From assembly GCA_018824085.1 (NCBI GenBank), contig JAHJHI010000051.1:124001-188000 (forward strand): a DNA stretch of 64,000 bases. Direction: 5' to 3'. Every line of letters starts with the position of its first letter. Position 1 is the first letter of the stretch. Position numbers and translations under genes: made by a program. The notes beneath the pieces were generated by a model. The model made no database searches. It worked only from the letters and a program-made list of their open reading frames with translations, and had not been told where the DNA came from. The DNA is from Gammaproteobacteria bacterium (GTDB lineage Bacteria; Pseudomonadota; Gammaproteobacteria; Burkholderiales; Rhodocyclaceae). This document shows, in pieces, positions 36,542 to 46,640 of this stretch.

Positions 36542-39105
36542 GCCGTGTGCCCCCGGCGGCGCAGCAGTTCGCCGATCGCCTCGTCGATGGACAGGCCCTG
36601 GGCGCGCAATTCGTCGATCGGCGCGTTGTCCTCCAACTTGTTGGAGAAGAGCAGGTGGGTGGCCGGATCGAGGATGTTGCGGGCGACGCCCTCGCCGACG
36701 GGGGAAGAGATGTACACCTCGGAGAAGACGCCGGCCTCAGTGCGCAGGGAGTTCAACAGCCGCTTCTTCGGTTCGTCCATGGTGAGCCGGCCCTTGCGGT
36801 CGAGCATTTCGATGGATTCCGGCTTCTGGCGCAGCAGGAAGACCCAGTCCGAGCAGTTGAAGGCCGCTTCCATCTGCGCCGAGCCGTAGTAGTCGTCGGC
36901 GCTCTGGGTCGCGGTGCCGAGTGCGCCGCCGTACTTGCGGGCACGCCGGGCGGCTTCCTCGATCACGGCGGCCTTGACCGGATCGTCGGCGCCGATGTCG
37001 CCCAGTTGCTGCTTCAACTCGTCGACGAACAGCACCTTGCGCCGGTTGCGCGTCAGATACATCTCGCCGGTGATCCGATGCAGCAGCAGGATGTTGACCA
37101 CCGCATGCAGGTCCGGGCGGCGCTTCAGTTCCTCGTTCTCGATGACAATGAAGTCGTTGGAGAAATCGACGTTGTTGCGGCCCTCGAAAAAACGCTCGTA
37201 CTGCCCGCCCTTGGCGTAGGGATTGAGCATGATGGCGAGGTCCTTGATGCGTTGGTCGCCAACCACGCCCAACTCTTCGATGGTCCCACCCTTGAAGGCA
37301 TCGCGCAGGCCGGTGATGCGCAAGTCGTTGCCGTATTCCCGCCAGAGCTTGAGGACCATGGCCGAGATCGCCTTGTACTGAACCTCTTCCAGGGTGTGCT
37401 GCATCGAGCACATCTTCGCGATGCCGGGCACCAGCATGTCGATGTCTTCATTGATGTCGAGGATGTGGGTGAAGGGATCGAGGCAGATGTCCACGTCGGG
37501 GCGGAACTCGATGTAGGTGCCCTTCGCCTTGCGGCACAGCTTTTCGAAGCTGCGGCCGAGGTCGAGCATCCAGACCTTGGCGCCGATCGCTCGATAGGAC
37601 CAGGCCATCTCGTTCATCAGCACCGACTTGCCCGAGCCCGGCGCGCCGATGATGGCGAAGTTGTAGTTGCCCAGGTCGTTGTCGAAAATGTCCAGCGTCA
37701 TCAGCTGGCCGCGCCGGCCGCCGAAGACCAGGGCGGGGGTGCGCGTGCCGCGCCACTCGGCGATCAGCGGCGCCATGTGGATCGCATTGGCCATCGTCTT
37801 GCGCGTGACCCGGCGCATCTTGACCAAGTCCCGATGGAATTTCTCGGTCAGCGTCATGGGGAGGCTCGCCAGCAGCGCCTGGCGGTGCATGTAGGCGTCG
37901 GCGTTCAACTGGAAGCCGCGCCCGCGCCAGATGGCATTGGCCGCTTCGTGGGCGGCGACCGCCTTGTTCGGGGCAGTGAACAGCGCCAATTGGTGATACA
38001 GGCTCACCAGACTCCCGCCGGTGTCGATGGCATCCGCCGCCGCCGTCCAGTCCTGGAGCTTCTTATTGACGTCCGGCATCACGTCGGCCATCTTCGACTT
38101 GGCGTTCTGGGTGGCCCGCACATGGTTGGCGGTGACTACCGACTTGGTGACGTTGGGGTCCAGCACGTGCACGCCCAGGGTGAGCAGAAAGGGCGCGCTG
38201 TACTGCAAGGCCGGCTGCATCAGGTCGCCGATGAGGGAGCCCATCTGCCACAGCGCGAAGCGCTCCGGGAAACTCTTGATCGAGAAGAAGCGCGCCTCCA
38301 GCACGTCGGGGCTGGCTTCCTTCCACAGGGTGAGGCCGCTGGGATGCGGGTCCTGGATGGTGTCGAAGTCCACGATCTGGTCGCGCAGTTCGCGGCCATC
38401 GTCGTAGTGCAGGTCCGGCGCATCGGTCTGGGAGATGCGGTCGGGGTTGGTGAAAAGGGCGCACCAGTTGATCAGGTCGGCGGCATCGCAGACGCGGTTG
38501 GGCAGTGAGGCCGAGCGCAGGGTGGACGACATGGAATCGCGCAGCGCTATCAACTCGTCGCGCTTGTTCAGATCCTCTGGGTCGCCGGGAAAAGCGACGC
38601 TCAACATCAGCCGGAAATCCCGGATCGTGTAGTGGAAGCCGGCCGTGAGCGACTTCTGCGCGCCTTGCAGCAGGTGGCCGACGCGCTGGCGGGCGAGTTT
38701 CCTGAACAGGTTCCCGTTGCGGGCCGGCCGGCCCCACTGCTTGGCCTGCTCCGCCTGATCCTCGTCCTCGACGCGCAGATTGGCGTAGTGGCGCAACTGG
38801 GTGCGCACCTGGGGCGAGCCGAACAGGTGGAACTGGATGCCGGTGCCGGGCGGGCAGTTGGCATAGAGCGAGACCAGGACTTCAGCCATGCGCTCGTCGG
38901 CGCCCGACTGGGGCATGAGCTCGAGCATGACGCCCATGCTGTCGCGGTTGACGAAGATTTTTTCGGGGGCGAGATAGGCGGAGTAGGGCAGCCAGTTGGC
39001 GAATTGCTCGGCCGGCGTATCCACGGCCTGGGCGAAGGGGAAGCGCTGCGCCTGCCGGCCGTCGTGATGGCGGCTGATCGGGGAATTGCTGTGGGGGGCG
39101 TTCAT
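36538..39105 (-). CDS. traC: TraC secretion ATPase (VirB4 family)
   Basis: 855-residue ATPase that powers pilus assembly and substrate transfer at the inner membrane. N-terminal TraC-F domain about 30-290. Walker A GAPGSGKS at 487-494, followed by FVDELKQQLGD (Walker B) near residue 720 and an AAA-type RARKYGGALGTATQ sensor. Length is typical (about 800-900). ATG 39105 was chosen, seven bases from the traV stop; the longer frame overlaps traV. Confidence 0.95.
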   Translation of the reverse strand: MNAPHSNSPISRHHDGRQAQRFPFAQAVDTPAEQFANWLPYSAYLAPEKIFVNRDSMGVMLELMPQSGADERMAEVLVSLYANCPPGTGIQFHLFGSPQVRTQLRHYANLRVEDEDQAEQAKQWGRPARNGNLFRKLARQRVGHLLQGAQKSLTAGFHYTIRDFRLMLSVAFPGDPEDLNKRDELIALRDSMSSTLRSASLPNRVCDAADLINWCALFTNPDRISQTDAPDLHYDDGRELRDQIVDFDTIQDPHPSGLTLWKEASPDVLEARFFSIKSFPERFALWQMGSLIGDLMQPALQYSAPFLLTLGVHVLDPNVTKSVVTANHVRATQNAKSKMADVMPDVNKKLQDWTAAADAIDTGGSLVSLYHQLALFTAPNKAVAAHEAANAIWRGRGFQLNADAYMHRQALLASLPMTLTEKFHRDLVKMRRVTRKTMANAIHMAPLIAEWRGTRTPALVFGGRRGQLMTLDIFDNDLGNYNFAIIGAPGSGKSVLMNEMAWSYRAIGAKVWMLDLGRSFEKLCRKAKGTYIEFRPDVDICLDPFTHILDINEDIDMLVPGIAKMCSMQHTLEEVQYKAISAMVLKLWREYGNDLRITGLRDAFKGGTIEELGVVGDQRIKDLAIMLNPYAKGGQYERFFEGRNNVDFSNDFIVIENEELKRRPDLHAVVNILLLHRITGEMYLTRNRRKVLFVDELKQQLGDIGADDPVKAAVIEEAARRARKYGGALGTATQSADDYYGSAQMEAAFNCSDWVFLLRQKPESIEMLDRKGRLTMDEPKKRLLNSLRTEAGVFSEVYISSPVGEGVARNILDPATHLLFSNKLEDNAPIDELRAQGLSIDEAIGELLRRRGHTA

Positions 39106-39112
39106 GGCGACC

Positions 39113-39700
39113 TCACTGCGCACGGTTGGTATTGGGCCCGGCGAACAAGGGCCGTTGCGGCAACATCGGCGCGGCCGGCGCGTTGGTGCCGGCGTTCGGC
39201 TCGGCGGTGGTTTCCGTTGCTGACTTTGGAGGCGCCTTGAGTGGCGCATAGGCGTCGCGGATCTGGCGCTGCACGTGGTCGATCAGCCACTGGCCGTTGT
39301 CCACCTGCACATAGACGTAGCCCTGGTCGTAGAGATCGCCATCGGCGTCTTCCCAAGGCTTGATCCACAAGCGCAGCAGGCGGGCCTGGGAACGCAAGGG
39401 GGTGGGCGTGACGGCCGTGTCGGCATCGCCGGTGGCTACGGACGATGGGGCGGGCAGGGCCGATTCGGGCGGATTCGCTTCGGATGCCTCTTTTCGCGGG
39501 GCGGCCGACCGTTTGGCCCGTTGGCTGGGCAGGTTGTTGTGGACGGCGTTGGCGTAGGTGCCCGACACCGAGTCGCAGGCGACGCCCTCGGGGGCCTTGC
39601 AGGCGTATTTCGAGTCGCCGCCCAGTCCGGACATATTCATGCAGGCGCCCAAGGGGAGCAGCAGGCAGAGGGCGCCGATGCGCAGCACGAGCGTCTTCAT
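39113..39700 (-). CDS. traV: TraV outer-membrane lipoprotein
   Basis: 195-residue lipoprotein: signal ending LLPLGAC with acylated Cys18, then [20 protein letters not shown], the canonical TraV N-terminal box. In F, TraV forms the outer-membrane core with TraK and TraB (VirB7 equivalent). Overlaps dsbC by ATGA. The Pro/Ala-rich C-terminus is variable. Confidence 0.92.
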   Translation of the reverse strand: MKTLVLRIGALCLLLPLGACMNMSGLGGDSKYACKAPEGVACDSVSGTYANAVHNNLPSQRAKRSAAPRKEASEANPPESALPAPSSVATGDADTAVTPTPLRSQARLLRLWIKPWEDADGDLYDQGYVYVQVDNGQWLIDHVQRQIRDAYAPLKAPPKSATETTAEPNAGTNAPAAPMLPQRPLFAGPNTNRAQ

Positions 39701-40533
39701 GGCTGCTTCTCCGCGGTGGCTTGCGGCGCCGTTGGTGAAGTGATCTGCGCGAGCCGTGCTTCCAGCACCGCACGTCCCACGAAGCCCTCGGTGCGGCTGC
39801 CGTCCGCCCAGATCAGGGTGGGCGTGCCCTGGACGCCGAGTTGGTGGGCCAGTGCCAGGTTGCGGGCGATGGGGTGGTCGCAGGCGGCATCGGTCTTGAG
39901 CGTACTGTCGTCGCCGTGGAGCATCAGGCGCTGCCAGGCTTCTGCGCGATCTGCCGCGCACCAGATGGCGATCGGTTTTGCCTCGCCCTGGAAAGGTAGG
40001 AGAAAGGTGTAGATGGTTGTGCTGTCGAGACTGGCCAGTTCGGGTTCTAACTGTTTGCAGTAGGAGCAGTTGGGATCGCTGAAGACGGCTACCTTGCGTT
40101 GGCCATTGCCGCGTACCGTCTTGATCGCATCGGCGAACGGCAGTTGATCGAAGCGGACGGGGGCCGCCGCCGTGCGCGCGGTTTCCGGGGCCGATCCTCG
40201 GGCGGCATTCGCACTGTTGGCCTGCGCCAGTTTCGGGCCCGTGATGTCGCGCAGGGTCGCGGTATCGAACAGGCGGCCGAAGAGGAAGTAGCGCGGGTTG
40301 CTGGCCGAGACGTAGGCCACGTTGCCGTTCATCCAGACTTCATAGAGGCCGCCGATGGGCGAGCGGGTGACTTCGGAGAAGTGCGTGCCCGGATGCGCTT
40401 TCTGCAAGGCCGCCAGCAGGCGCTTTTCAACGGGCGTGGCGGCGTCGGCGCCGGCGAAGGTCCCGAGGAGTGTTGCGCTCAGGGCTGCGACGAGCAGGCG
40501 CCGGGGCCGGCGCAGGGGTTCAGTAGTTGCCAT
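39697..40533 (-). CDS. dsbC: DsbC-type disulfide isomerase of the transfer system
   Basis: 278 residues with a signal (about 12-31), a DsbC-like dimerisation region, and a thioredoxin domain with [16 protein letters not shown] (Cys156/Cys159) and cis-Pro GTPTLIW near 236. Conjugative elements with cysteine-rich TraN and TraU carry a dedicated isomerase here, as in SXT/R391. Overlaps traB by 14 bases and traV by 4. Confidence 0.93.
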   Translation of the reverse strand: MATTEPLRRPRRLLVAALSATLLGTFAGADAATPVEKRLLAALQKAHPGTHFSEVTRSPIGGLYEVWMNGNVAYVSASNPRYFLFGRLFDTATLRDITGPKLAQANSANAARGSAPETARTAAAPVRFDQLPFADAIKTVRGNGQRKVAVFSDPNCSYCKQLEPELASLDSTTIYTFLLPFQGEAKPIAIWCAADRAEAWQRLMLHGDDSTLKTDAACDHPIARNLALAHQLGVQGTPTLIWADGSRTEGFVGRAVLEARLAQITSPTAPQATAEKQP

Positions 40534-41932
40534 CGTCGGAGGTCTCCAGATAGCGGGTTTCGGGGGAGTTCGGGGAGTGGGCGAGGCGTGCGGAAGACGG
40601 ATCGCTCGCCGTCATGGGGACGTCGATGCGCACGCCCTTGGTAATCACCACGTCGACTTCGCGGCCGGCATCCACCTCGATGACCGGGAAGGTGTTCTCG
40701 GCGAGCTTGATGTAGTACTGGGCCAGCCGGTCCAGCGCCTTGCCGACGCCGCTGCCGAGACCGGCGCGGTAGGCCTCGGCACCGGAGGCGCTGGCGACCG
40801 TGCCCAGCGCCGAGGTGCTGTATTCCGTCGACGAGGTGGCCAGGCCCTGGCCGATGCCGCTGACCACGCCGGCCAGCAGCGCATTGGCGAGCATCTGGCC
40901 CTGCTTGGTGACCAGCCGCCCGCGCATGCCGACCTTGCCGTCCTCGCCATAGACGCTGCCCTGGATCTTCACTTCCAGCGTGGCGCCGTCGGCGCGTACG
41001 CAGGACAGGCTCTCGGTGCGCAGGTAGGCGCGCTCGGAACTGATGTCGCCGTAGCCGGCTGCGATCACGAAGCACTCGCGGTATTCGGCGCGAAAGCGGT
41101 TGGGCAGGACCGAGTTGTCCGAAAGGCGGATCAGGACCGGGTGGGGGTTGGACTGGGACTGGCCGCCGGTTGGTGCATCCAGGCCGCCCAGCAGCGTGCC
41201 GCGGGTAAAACTCACGGGCAGGAAGGTGGAGACGGTCCGGGCGACAGCTTGCGAAGTGCCGCCCGGCGCGGGGTCCGCATTGACACCGGTGTTCGCGACC
41301 GGCGCGCCGGTTCCGGTGCGGGACCGGTCCGCGACGCTGATGCGCGTGATCGCGGGCTGCGGCGCCGCCAGCGATGTCGGGGGCCAGGTGTCGCCCGGGG
41401 CACCGCTGGGCATCGCTCCGGCGGGAGAACCCTTGGAAGGCGGCGGGGCGGGGGGCAGAGTCGCTGCCGGGGGCAGGGCGGTTGGCGTGGTCGTGACGGG
41501 GGTTGGCGCCGCCGGGGTGGCGGCCGCTTGCTGCGCGGAGGTGAGCCGCTGTTCCAGGTCCGCGAAGCGCTGCATGGTCTTCGCTTCAAAGGCTTGGGCG
41601 TTCTTGTTGAGCCGTCCTTGCTCTTCACGTTCGTTCTCGTACTGGGCGAGCTTGCGTCCGGCCGTGCCGACCCACTGGTCCACCGGATTGACCTGGCCGC
41701 CGGGCGGCATCACGCCGATGTTGGTGACCGCACTCGGTTGCCCGGTGGACGCTTGGGCGGCGCCGGTCTTCGGAGGGTTGCCGGTGAAGGCGAAGATCAG
41801 CCAGAGCAGCCCGACGCCGCCGACCAGGAGCGTCCCGAGCATGGCGTATTGGCGTTGCCGGGGAGAAAGGTGCTGCGACAGGCGCTGCGGCAAGCTGCGC
41901 AGGGCCTCGAACGACTGCTGCGGCGTGCTCAT
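40520..41932 (-). CDS. traB: TraB core-complex protein (VirB10 family)
   Basis: 470 residues. One N-terminal membrane helix (about 33-50), a Pro-rich periplasmic linker (about 125-190) and a C-terminal beta-domain with [17 protein letters not shown] and [20 protein letters not shown]. TraB bridges inner and outer membrane in the T4SS core. Starts at ATG 41932, overlapping traK by ATGA. Confidence 0.93.
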   Translation of the reverse strand: MSTPQQSFEALRSLPQRLSQHLSPRQRQYAMLGTLLVGGVGLLWLIFAFTGNPPKTGAAQASTGQPSAVTNIGVMPPGGQVNPVDQWVGTAGRKLAQYENEREEQGRLNKNAQAFEAKTMQRFADLEQRLTSAQQAAATPAAPTPVTTTPTALPPAATLPPAPPPSKGSPAGAMPSGAPGDTWPPTSLAAPQPAITRISVADRSRTGTGAPVANTGVNADPAPGGTSQAVARTVSTFLPVSFTRGTLLGGLDAPTGGQSQSNPHPVLIRLSDNSVLPNRFRAEYRECFVIAAGYGDISSERAYLRTESLSCVRADGATLEVKIQGSVYGEDGKVGMRGRLVTKQGQMLANALLAGVVSGIGQGLATSSTEYSTSALGTVASASGAEAYRAGLGSGVGKALDRLAQYYIKLAENTFPVIEVDAGREVDVVITKGVRIDVPMTASDPSSARLAHSPNSPETRYLETSDDGNY

Positions 41933-42822
41933 GGCGCCTCTCCTCGGCGGATCACGTAGACGCTGGTGCTCTCTCCGGGGCGCAGGTTGTGCTGCTCGAT
42001 ACTGACGCCGGCGACGCCGCCAGCCTCGCGATCGAACTCCGGTTCGGCCAGCACCATGGGGGCATTGCTGACGTTCTGCAGTAGGTACTTCTCGCCGATC
42101 AGGCCGCGTCCTTCGTACTGACGCACCAGCGAGAAGCGCGCCTCGATCCACAGGGGGACCGAGCGATGGGTCTCTTCGACCCGGACGTCGGGCGGCACCC
42201 GGTCCGTAGCCATCGCTACCAGCAGCGCCTTCATCGCGCGGATCGGGTTGGGTGCCGGTCCGGCTCCGGCCTGGGCCGCTGTAGCTGGCTTCAACGCCCT
42301 GGGCGTCTTGTCGCGAATGACGATGGTGTCGGCGGGCGTGTCCGCACGGCGCAATAGCAGTGTGTAGGTGGTGCTCGCCGACGAGACGAACAGGTTGATC
42401 GGTTTCACGGAATCGCCGACCGGGCGAACGTAGATTTCGCCCTTGTCGCGGTCGCACTCCAGCACGATCTCACCGGCCGGATTGATCGCCGAACTGATGC
42501 CGCTGCCGGGCGCTGTGCTGTTCATGCCCGGCGTGGCGGGAAGGGCCGTCGCCGCGCCGCAATGACTCGAATGGATGTTGCCGAACACGTCGGTGATCGG
42601 CGCCCCGTCGATGCGGATGCGGGTCGGCTCCTTGATCGACACGATGGCTTCGACCGACACGCCGTCGCTGGCCTCGACGATCTGCAGCGCGTGGGCGGGC
42701 ACGGCCGTCAGGGTGGCGATGGCGGCCGTTGCGGCGATGGCGGCACTCATCGCCCATCTGTGCCGAGGCACAAGGACGAACCGATGCGGGGATCGGGCTT
42801 GAGTAGGTTCAGTTGCCGGCAT
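41929..42822 (-). CDS. traK: TraK outer-membrane core protein (VirB9 family)
   Basis: 297 residues with a signal peptide (about 22-46, AAIATLTAVPAHA) and a TraK domain; DREAGGVAGVSIEQHNLRPG near the C-terminus is typical. Forms the outer-membrane ring with TraV and TraB. ATG 42822 lies inside the traE end (14-base overlap), with GGAG upstream. The long N-region before the hydrophobic core makes an internal start possible. Confidence 0.88.
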   Translation of the reverse strand: MPATEPTQARSPHRFVLVPRHRWAMSAAIAATAAIATLTAVPAHALQIVEASDGVSVEAIVSIKEPTRIRIDGAPITDVFGNIHSSHCGAATALPATPGMNSTAPGSGISSAINPAGEIVLECDRDKGEIYVRPVGDSVKPINLFVSSASTTYTLLLRRADTPADTIVIRDKTPRALKPATAAQAGAGPAPNPIRAMKALLVAMATDRVPPDVRVEETHRSVPLWIEARFSLVRQYEGRGLIGEKYLLQNVSNAPMVLAEPEFDREAGGVAGVSIEQHNLRPGESTSVYVIRRGEAP

Positions 42823-43375
42823 TGGGTATCTCCTTGAAACTCTTCAAATGCATGCGCGCACCGGCGTAGCTGAACTCGACCCGATAGGCCTTGAGGTCGT
42901 TGGCGGTCTCGAAGCCGTTGACCAGGGTGCGCAGGCGGCCGCGGATGACGATGCTCTGGCCTTCTTCGCTGGGCACCAGTTGCTGGGGCGCGAACACGGT
43001 GGCGGCGTTGATGCGCTTCAAGCGTTCGGCCTCCACTTCCTGCCGTGTCCTGAGCGGGCCGTACTGGTCGGGCTCGACGTAGCCGAGCAGGATGTCCTTC
43101 TTCCAGTCGATCGAAGCCGGCGTCACGTCGAGCACCAGCCAGGCGATGAAACTGCCCATCTGCTCGAGGTATTCGTTGCTGGCCTGGTCGCGGGTGACCC
43201 AGAAGGTTTTGTTGAGCGAGGGGGGTACGACCACGGTGCGCACCGTCCCGAGCAGGTTGAGGATCACCACCAGGGCGAGAATCTGGCCGGCAGCGAGCGC
43301 GCCAACCGCCAGGCCCAGCCCGCGATTGCGGCGCCGCATCTCCTTGATGTCGCCGTTGAGTCGTTCGAAGTCCAT
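42809..43375 (-). CDS. traE: TraE pilus assembly protein (VirB8-like position)
   Basis: 188 residues with a membrane helix (about 22-42) and a periplasmic TraE domain: VVPPSLNKTFWVTRDQASNE, EYLEQMGSFIAWLVLDVTP and YVEPDQYG. Essential for F pilus assembly. Shine-Dalgarno GGGAG lies eight bases before ATG 43375. Follows traL with 15 bases between. Confidence 0.94.
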   Translation of the reverse strand: MDFERLNGDIKEMRRRNRGLGLAVGALAAGQILALVVILNLLGTVRTVVVPPSLNKTFWVTRDQASNEYLEQMGSFIAWLVLDVTPASIDWKKDILLGYVEPDQYGPLRTRQEVEAERLKRINAATVFAPQQLVPSEEGQSIVIRGRLRTLVNGFETANDLKAYRVEFSYAGARMHLKSFKEIPNAGN

Positions 43376-43390
43376 GGGCTTTCTCCCTGC

Positions 43391-43690
43391 TTAGCCGACC
43401 ATGCGGCGGATGTGCGACGGCGGCGTGGCGCGCATCGCGGTCATCGGACTGGCGGGTAGATGCCAGTACAGCCAGTGGATGGCGAAGGCCGGGTGCTTGT
43501 CCGCCTTGAGGCGCGCAATCCAGCGCGAGACGAAGATGCCCATCGCCATGCAGACGGCGAAGGACAACTTGCTGCCGGATAGATAGCCGACGAAGAACAT
43601 GAACAGGATCGGCGCGGCGACATCGACATCCCAGAAGCCGATCTTCCATTGGTCATCGAGACGCCGCGGGATATAGGTGTCCGCTTGCAT
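43391..43690 (-). CDS. traL: TraL pilus assembly protein (VirB3-like)
   Basis: 99 residues: YIPRRLDDQWKIGFWDVD at the N-terminus is the TraL signature, followed by two close membrane helices (about 25-58) and HWLYWHLPA. AGGAG precedes the ATG. Small inner-membrane T4SS subunit. Confidence 0.94.
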   Translation of the reverse strand: MQADTYIPRRLDDQWKIGFWDVDVAAPILFMFFVGYLSGSKLSFAVCMAMGIFVSRWIARLKADKHPAFAIHWLYWHLPASPMTAMRATPPSHIRRMVG

Positions 43691-43718
43691 GTCGGTCTCC
43701 TGGGTGTCGATGCGAGCG

Positions 43719-44069
43719 TCAGATGACCGCGCCCATGATCGCGCCGGCGATCACGAGACCCACGGCGGCGAAGATGGCGAGGCCCACATAGAACAGGACC
43801 GGGCCGAAGTTGCGTAGCGCGGAAAGCGAGATGAGCGCGACCACGAAACCGACGAATCCGACCAGGGCCTTGATTCCCGGTCCGAGCGCGGCGATCTGCG
43901 TCAGGGCCGAGGTGAGCGGCCCGGTGATGCCGGTGAAGGCGACCAGGTCCAGGGCGTAGCCGGGTAAGGCGGTGCCGAGGCCGACGACGATCGTCGCCAA
44001 CAGCATCGCGACGGTCATCGGTTTGCGTGTGGCAACGCGGGGGGAAGAGACAAGCACTGCAGTGTTCAT
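43719..44069 (-). CDS. traA: TraA-type pilin precursor
   Basis: 116-residue propilin. A long leader (about 1-42, ending LPGYA-L) precedes a mature part of about 74 residues with two hydrophobic helices and a short polar loop, the F-pilin plan. GGAGG lies five bases before ATG 44069. The 5' region is free of other genes for 140 bases, so a separate promoter or mRNA end before traA is plausible. First of the run traA-L-E-K-B. Confidence 0.82.
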   Translation of the reverse strand: MNTAVLVSSPRVATRKPMTVAMLLATIVVGLGTALPGYALDLVAFTGITGPLTSALTQIAALGPGIKALVGFVGFVVALISLSALRNFGPVLFYVGLAIFAAVGLVIAGAIMGAVI

Positions 44070-44209
44070 GAAAACCTCCGGGCATGGGTGGAGCGTTGAA
44101 AGTGGGATAGGGGTGGGAAGGCGGGTGAGCGTAGGGATGCGCCTGCGGGTGGGAGCGCGAGCGCTCGACGGGTGAAAGACTTCGATGTGAGCGGGCGACC
44201 GGTGCGGCG

Positions 44210-44902
44210 TCATGGCAGGTGCTCGTCGGTCATCTGAAAGACCACCTCGGCCCGCCGGTTCTGCGTGCGGCCGGCCACAGTGTCGTTCGAGGCGATGAAG
44301 CAGCACGCCCCTCGAGCCTGCAGCGTCAGCGTGGCGGCCAGCGTCGGATGGGTCTTGCGGAGTTGGTCGCGAACCGCGATGGCGCGGGCGAGGGCCAGCG
44401 ATTCATTGAAGGCCAACGGCCCGGTGCTGTCGGTGCGGCCGGTGATCGTGATGCGGCGCACGTGGAGAAGGTCGCCCGTGGCCCGGTTTAGTTGCAAACG
44501 CGCGGCGGAGCTCAGCTTGGCGCTGCCCAGGCCGAACTGCACGATGACCGTGCGCGAGCTTTCCGCCTCCGTCGCACGGTCTTGCGCCAAGGGTGCGGGG
44601 GCGACGGATTCGGCCGGGGGGACTGCGGCTTCGCGCCCGATCGCCTGGCTGGGCGTTTCCGGCGCGAGTGTCTTGAGTGTGCGCGTGGGGCATGCCGGGG
44701 GCACGCACTTCGCGAAGCTGGTCCGGCGGCCGAAGTCGAGTTGGGCCAAATGCGGGGCCAGCTGCGCAGGCGTCGCCGCGTGCATCCCCGATGTGGGCTC
44801 GGCCGGCACCGGCGTGCGGAACAGGCTGCATGACGATGCGAGGGCGGTACAACTGGCGACGAGACCGAGCGCAGCGACACGGCGCAGGAAGTGATCTGTC
44901 AT
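44210..44902 (-). CDS. OmpA-family lipoprotein of the transfer region
   Basis: 230 residues. A signal with lipobox-like ALASSC (Cys25) suggests an outer-membrane lipoprotein. C-terminal OmpA/MotB peptidoglycan-binding domain about 115-225: VQFGLGSAKLS, ITGRTDSTGPLAFN and NRRAEVVF. Probably anchors the transfer apparatus to the cell wall. Overlaps the transglycosylase gene by ATGA, so the two act on the same layer. Confidence 0.85.
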   Translation of the reverse strand: MTDHFLRRVAALGLVASCTALASSCSLFRTPVPAEPTSGMHAATPAQLAPHLAQLDFGRRTSFAKCVPPACPTRTLKTLAPETPSQAIGREAAVPPAESVAPAPLAQDRATEAESSRTVIVQFGLGSAKLSSAARLQLNRATGDLLHVRRITITGRTDSTGPLAFNESLALARAIAVRDQLRKTHPTLAATLTLQARGACCFIASNDTVAGRTQNRRAEVVFQMTDEHLP

Positions 44903-45438
44903 GGCGAGACCCTCACCGACATCAGGGCGGGAATCGTCGTTGCCGTCGATACCAAGTGTTTGCCCAACTGCGCGCTGCGTTGTGCGGGTAACTGGCGGTA
45001 CACCCGCCGGGCGTATTGGGCGCGGGCCTCGACGCAGTCCTTGCCCTTGAGTCGCGAGCAGGCTGCGTTGTAGGCGCCGACGGCATCCCACGTCGCCCCC
45101 CGCCGAGAAAAGCTGTCGGCCAGCAGCCAAGCCCCGACCCGGATGTTGGTGCAGGGATCAAAGAGATCGGCTTCCTTGATACCGTGACGGGATAGGGTCC
45201 GCAGGTGGCCACTATTGATTTGCATGAGACCGATGTCGTAGGACCCGGTGCGCTGGAGGTGCGAGCGGTTGACCGCCCGGGGGTTCAAGTTCGACTCGAC
45301 TCGGGCAACGGCATGGAGCAGGTCGACCGAGACGCCGTAGCGCTGGGCCGCCTCCTCCCAGCAGGCCCGTGCCCAGGTGGGCGCGGTCGCCAGGACGGCC
45401 AAGGCAGCCAGGCCAGCAAAGTGCAGCGGCAGACGCAT
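44899..45438 (-). CDS. Lytic transglycosylase of the T4SS (VirB1/PilT-like SLT)
   Basis: 179-residue exported muramidase. Signal about 1-25. SLT domain with catalytic Glu48 in HAVARVESNLNPRAVN, then SYDIGLMQINSGHL and GAYNAACSR. It opens the cell wall for T4SS assembly. First gene of the leftward tra run as seen here. A perfect 8-bp dyad lies 60 bases upstream. Confidence 0.92.
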   Translation of the reverse strand: MRLPLHFAGLAALAVLATAPTWARACWEEAAQRYGVSVDLLHAVARVESNLNPRAVNRSHLQRTGSYDIGLMQINSGHLRTLSRHGIKEADLFDPCTNIRVGAWLLADSFSRRGATWDAVGAYNAACSRLKGKDCVEARAQYARRVYRQLPAQRSAQLGKHLVSTATTIPALMSVRVSP

Positions 45439-45497
45439 GAGTCACCTCTCCAACGAAACCGGAACGACCCGCCGGGGGGCGGGCAGCGAGGTCAGGG

Positions 45498-45519
45498 CCG
45501 TCTGCTAGGGTGCAGACGG
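45498..45519. repeat. Perfect 8-bp dyad upstream of the tra run
   Basis: CCGTCTGC (45498-45505) / GCAGACGG (45512-45519), loop TAGGGT, bracketed by GTCAGGG on both sides. No T tract on either strand, so more likely an operator or processing site than a terminator. Confidence 0.5.
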
Positions 45520-45631
45520 TCAGGGTCGGGGTCGGGTTGGTCCGGCGTCTAGCCGGGCGAGGTGATAGTGAGCGAGCAGGTCGGGAGCGGGTGGATGCCA
45601 GTTAGGGGCATCAGTCGAGGCGATGCTAGCC

Positions 45632-46129
45632 TCAGCCGGCCGGCGCGTTCCCGCCGGAATGGGAACGTTCGGCCATGTTGCGGCGTGCCTGCCGCAGGAT
45701 GGCGGTGCCCGAGCCATCCTCTGCCCGGCACAGGGCGACGCAGGCTGTCGTCAGTTGGTCGAGTTGGAACTTGGGGTTGGGGTGCCGGTTGGCGGGCGAA
45801 CGTTGAAGGTCCAACAGCAACTGGTACTGCTGCCGCCACATCGATTCGCGGCGGCGCGGCGTCTCGGGCGAGCGGAGAACAAGCTCGGTCCCGAGAAACC
45901 GGAAGATGCGACAGGGGGCATCCTGATGCTTGAAGACCAGCGAGACGCTGGCGCTGATGAGATCGGGAAAGCGGAAGGTCGGGGAGACATTGTCTTCGCT
46001 GCGCAGGAGGCGATAGAGCCAGTCGTGCTCCTCGAGCCAAAGGCGCGTCTCGATGACATCGTGAGCTTTATTCTCCTCCGAGGGAGGTGAGAGGTGATGC
46101 TGACGCGTCGCTGATGTGGCGGTGAACAT
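45632..46129 (-). CDS. ICE-associated protein of unknown function
   Basis: 165 residues, soluble, no signal or membrane helix. Has EEHDWLYRLL, RIFRFLGTELVLRSPETPR and QQYQLLLDL segments, and a C-terminal half with two cysteines (TACVALC). ATG 46129 has GGGGAAAG close upstream; a longer frame to 46174 lacks a ribosome site. I do not recognise the family. Codon use is like the tra genes, so it is probably part of the ICE backbone. Confidence 0.6.
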   Translation of the reverse strand: MFTATSATRQHHLSPPSEENKAHDVIETRLWLEEHDWLYRLLRSEDNVSPTFRFPDLISASVSLVFKHQDAPCRIFRFLGTELVLRSPETPRRRESMWRQQYQLLLDLQRSPANRHPNPKFQLDQLTTACVALCRAEDGSGTAILRQARRNMAERSHSGGNAPAG

Positions 46130-46640
46130 GCGGCTTTCCCCAGTTCTGTGGCGGCGTATTGCTCTTGCGAGCACATGACTGGAGGATAGGCAGCCGAGGT
46201 TGTGGTGTCTCGTGGGAATGGCGGACTTGAGAGGGGGATTTCGCTATCAGGAAATAGACCGCTAGAAACATTCCCCGTTGCATGACATATCGGATCGGAT
46301 TGATTGACCGCTGTGCATCACCGAGAGGACCTTTGACAAGGCGGGTCTGGCGACGGCACCTCGGCCTGAGCTTTGTCCAACGCTTGCCCGCTGGCCGCAG
46401 CTGGTGATCAAGCGCCACCGGCGTAGGGCAGGCGTCGAACAAACCTAGACCTGAGCTGCCGATGGTACCGATCCAATATTCGTCTGGTCTATACCCGATA
46501 GCAGCCGCCTCCTACATCGACCAGCCAAGCAATGGGCTTTGTTGGACGATTTCCGTTAGCATATTGCCTTCCTTTTTGGCCTGCGTATTTGTGCGCACAA
46601 GAAGGCTTTTTTGAGTTTTCATAAGGATTGCGGAGGAAAG
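46130..46640. other. Intergenic region left of the three-gene cargo operon
   Basis: About 510 bases, base composition shifting from G+C-rich to A+T-rich toward the right. No convincing gene. Near its right end GCCTTC (46566-46571) can pair with GAAGGC (46601-46606), followed by TTTTTT: a long-loop terminator or attenuator just before the operon. I see no clear -35/-10 pair. Confidence 0.5.

Noticed and set aside
36547-38508. Long plus-strand open frame opposite traC (about 650 codons)
   Set aside because: Shadow of the G+C-rich traC gene: Gly/Val/His/Asp-rich composition, no ribosome site, no domain.
40355-41959. Plus-strand frame of over 500 codons opposite traB and dsbC
   Set aside because: Antisense to conserved T4SS genes; Arg/Gly-rich and without motif.
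46068-46442. 124-codon minus-strand frame left of the cargo operon
   Set aside because: Overlaps the better-supported gene at 45632-46129 in another frame and has an atypical composition.
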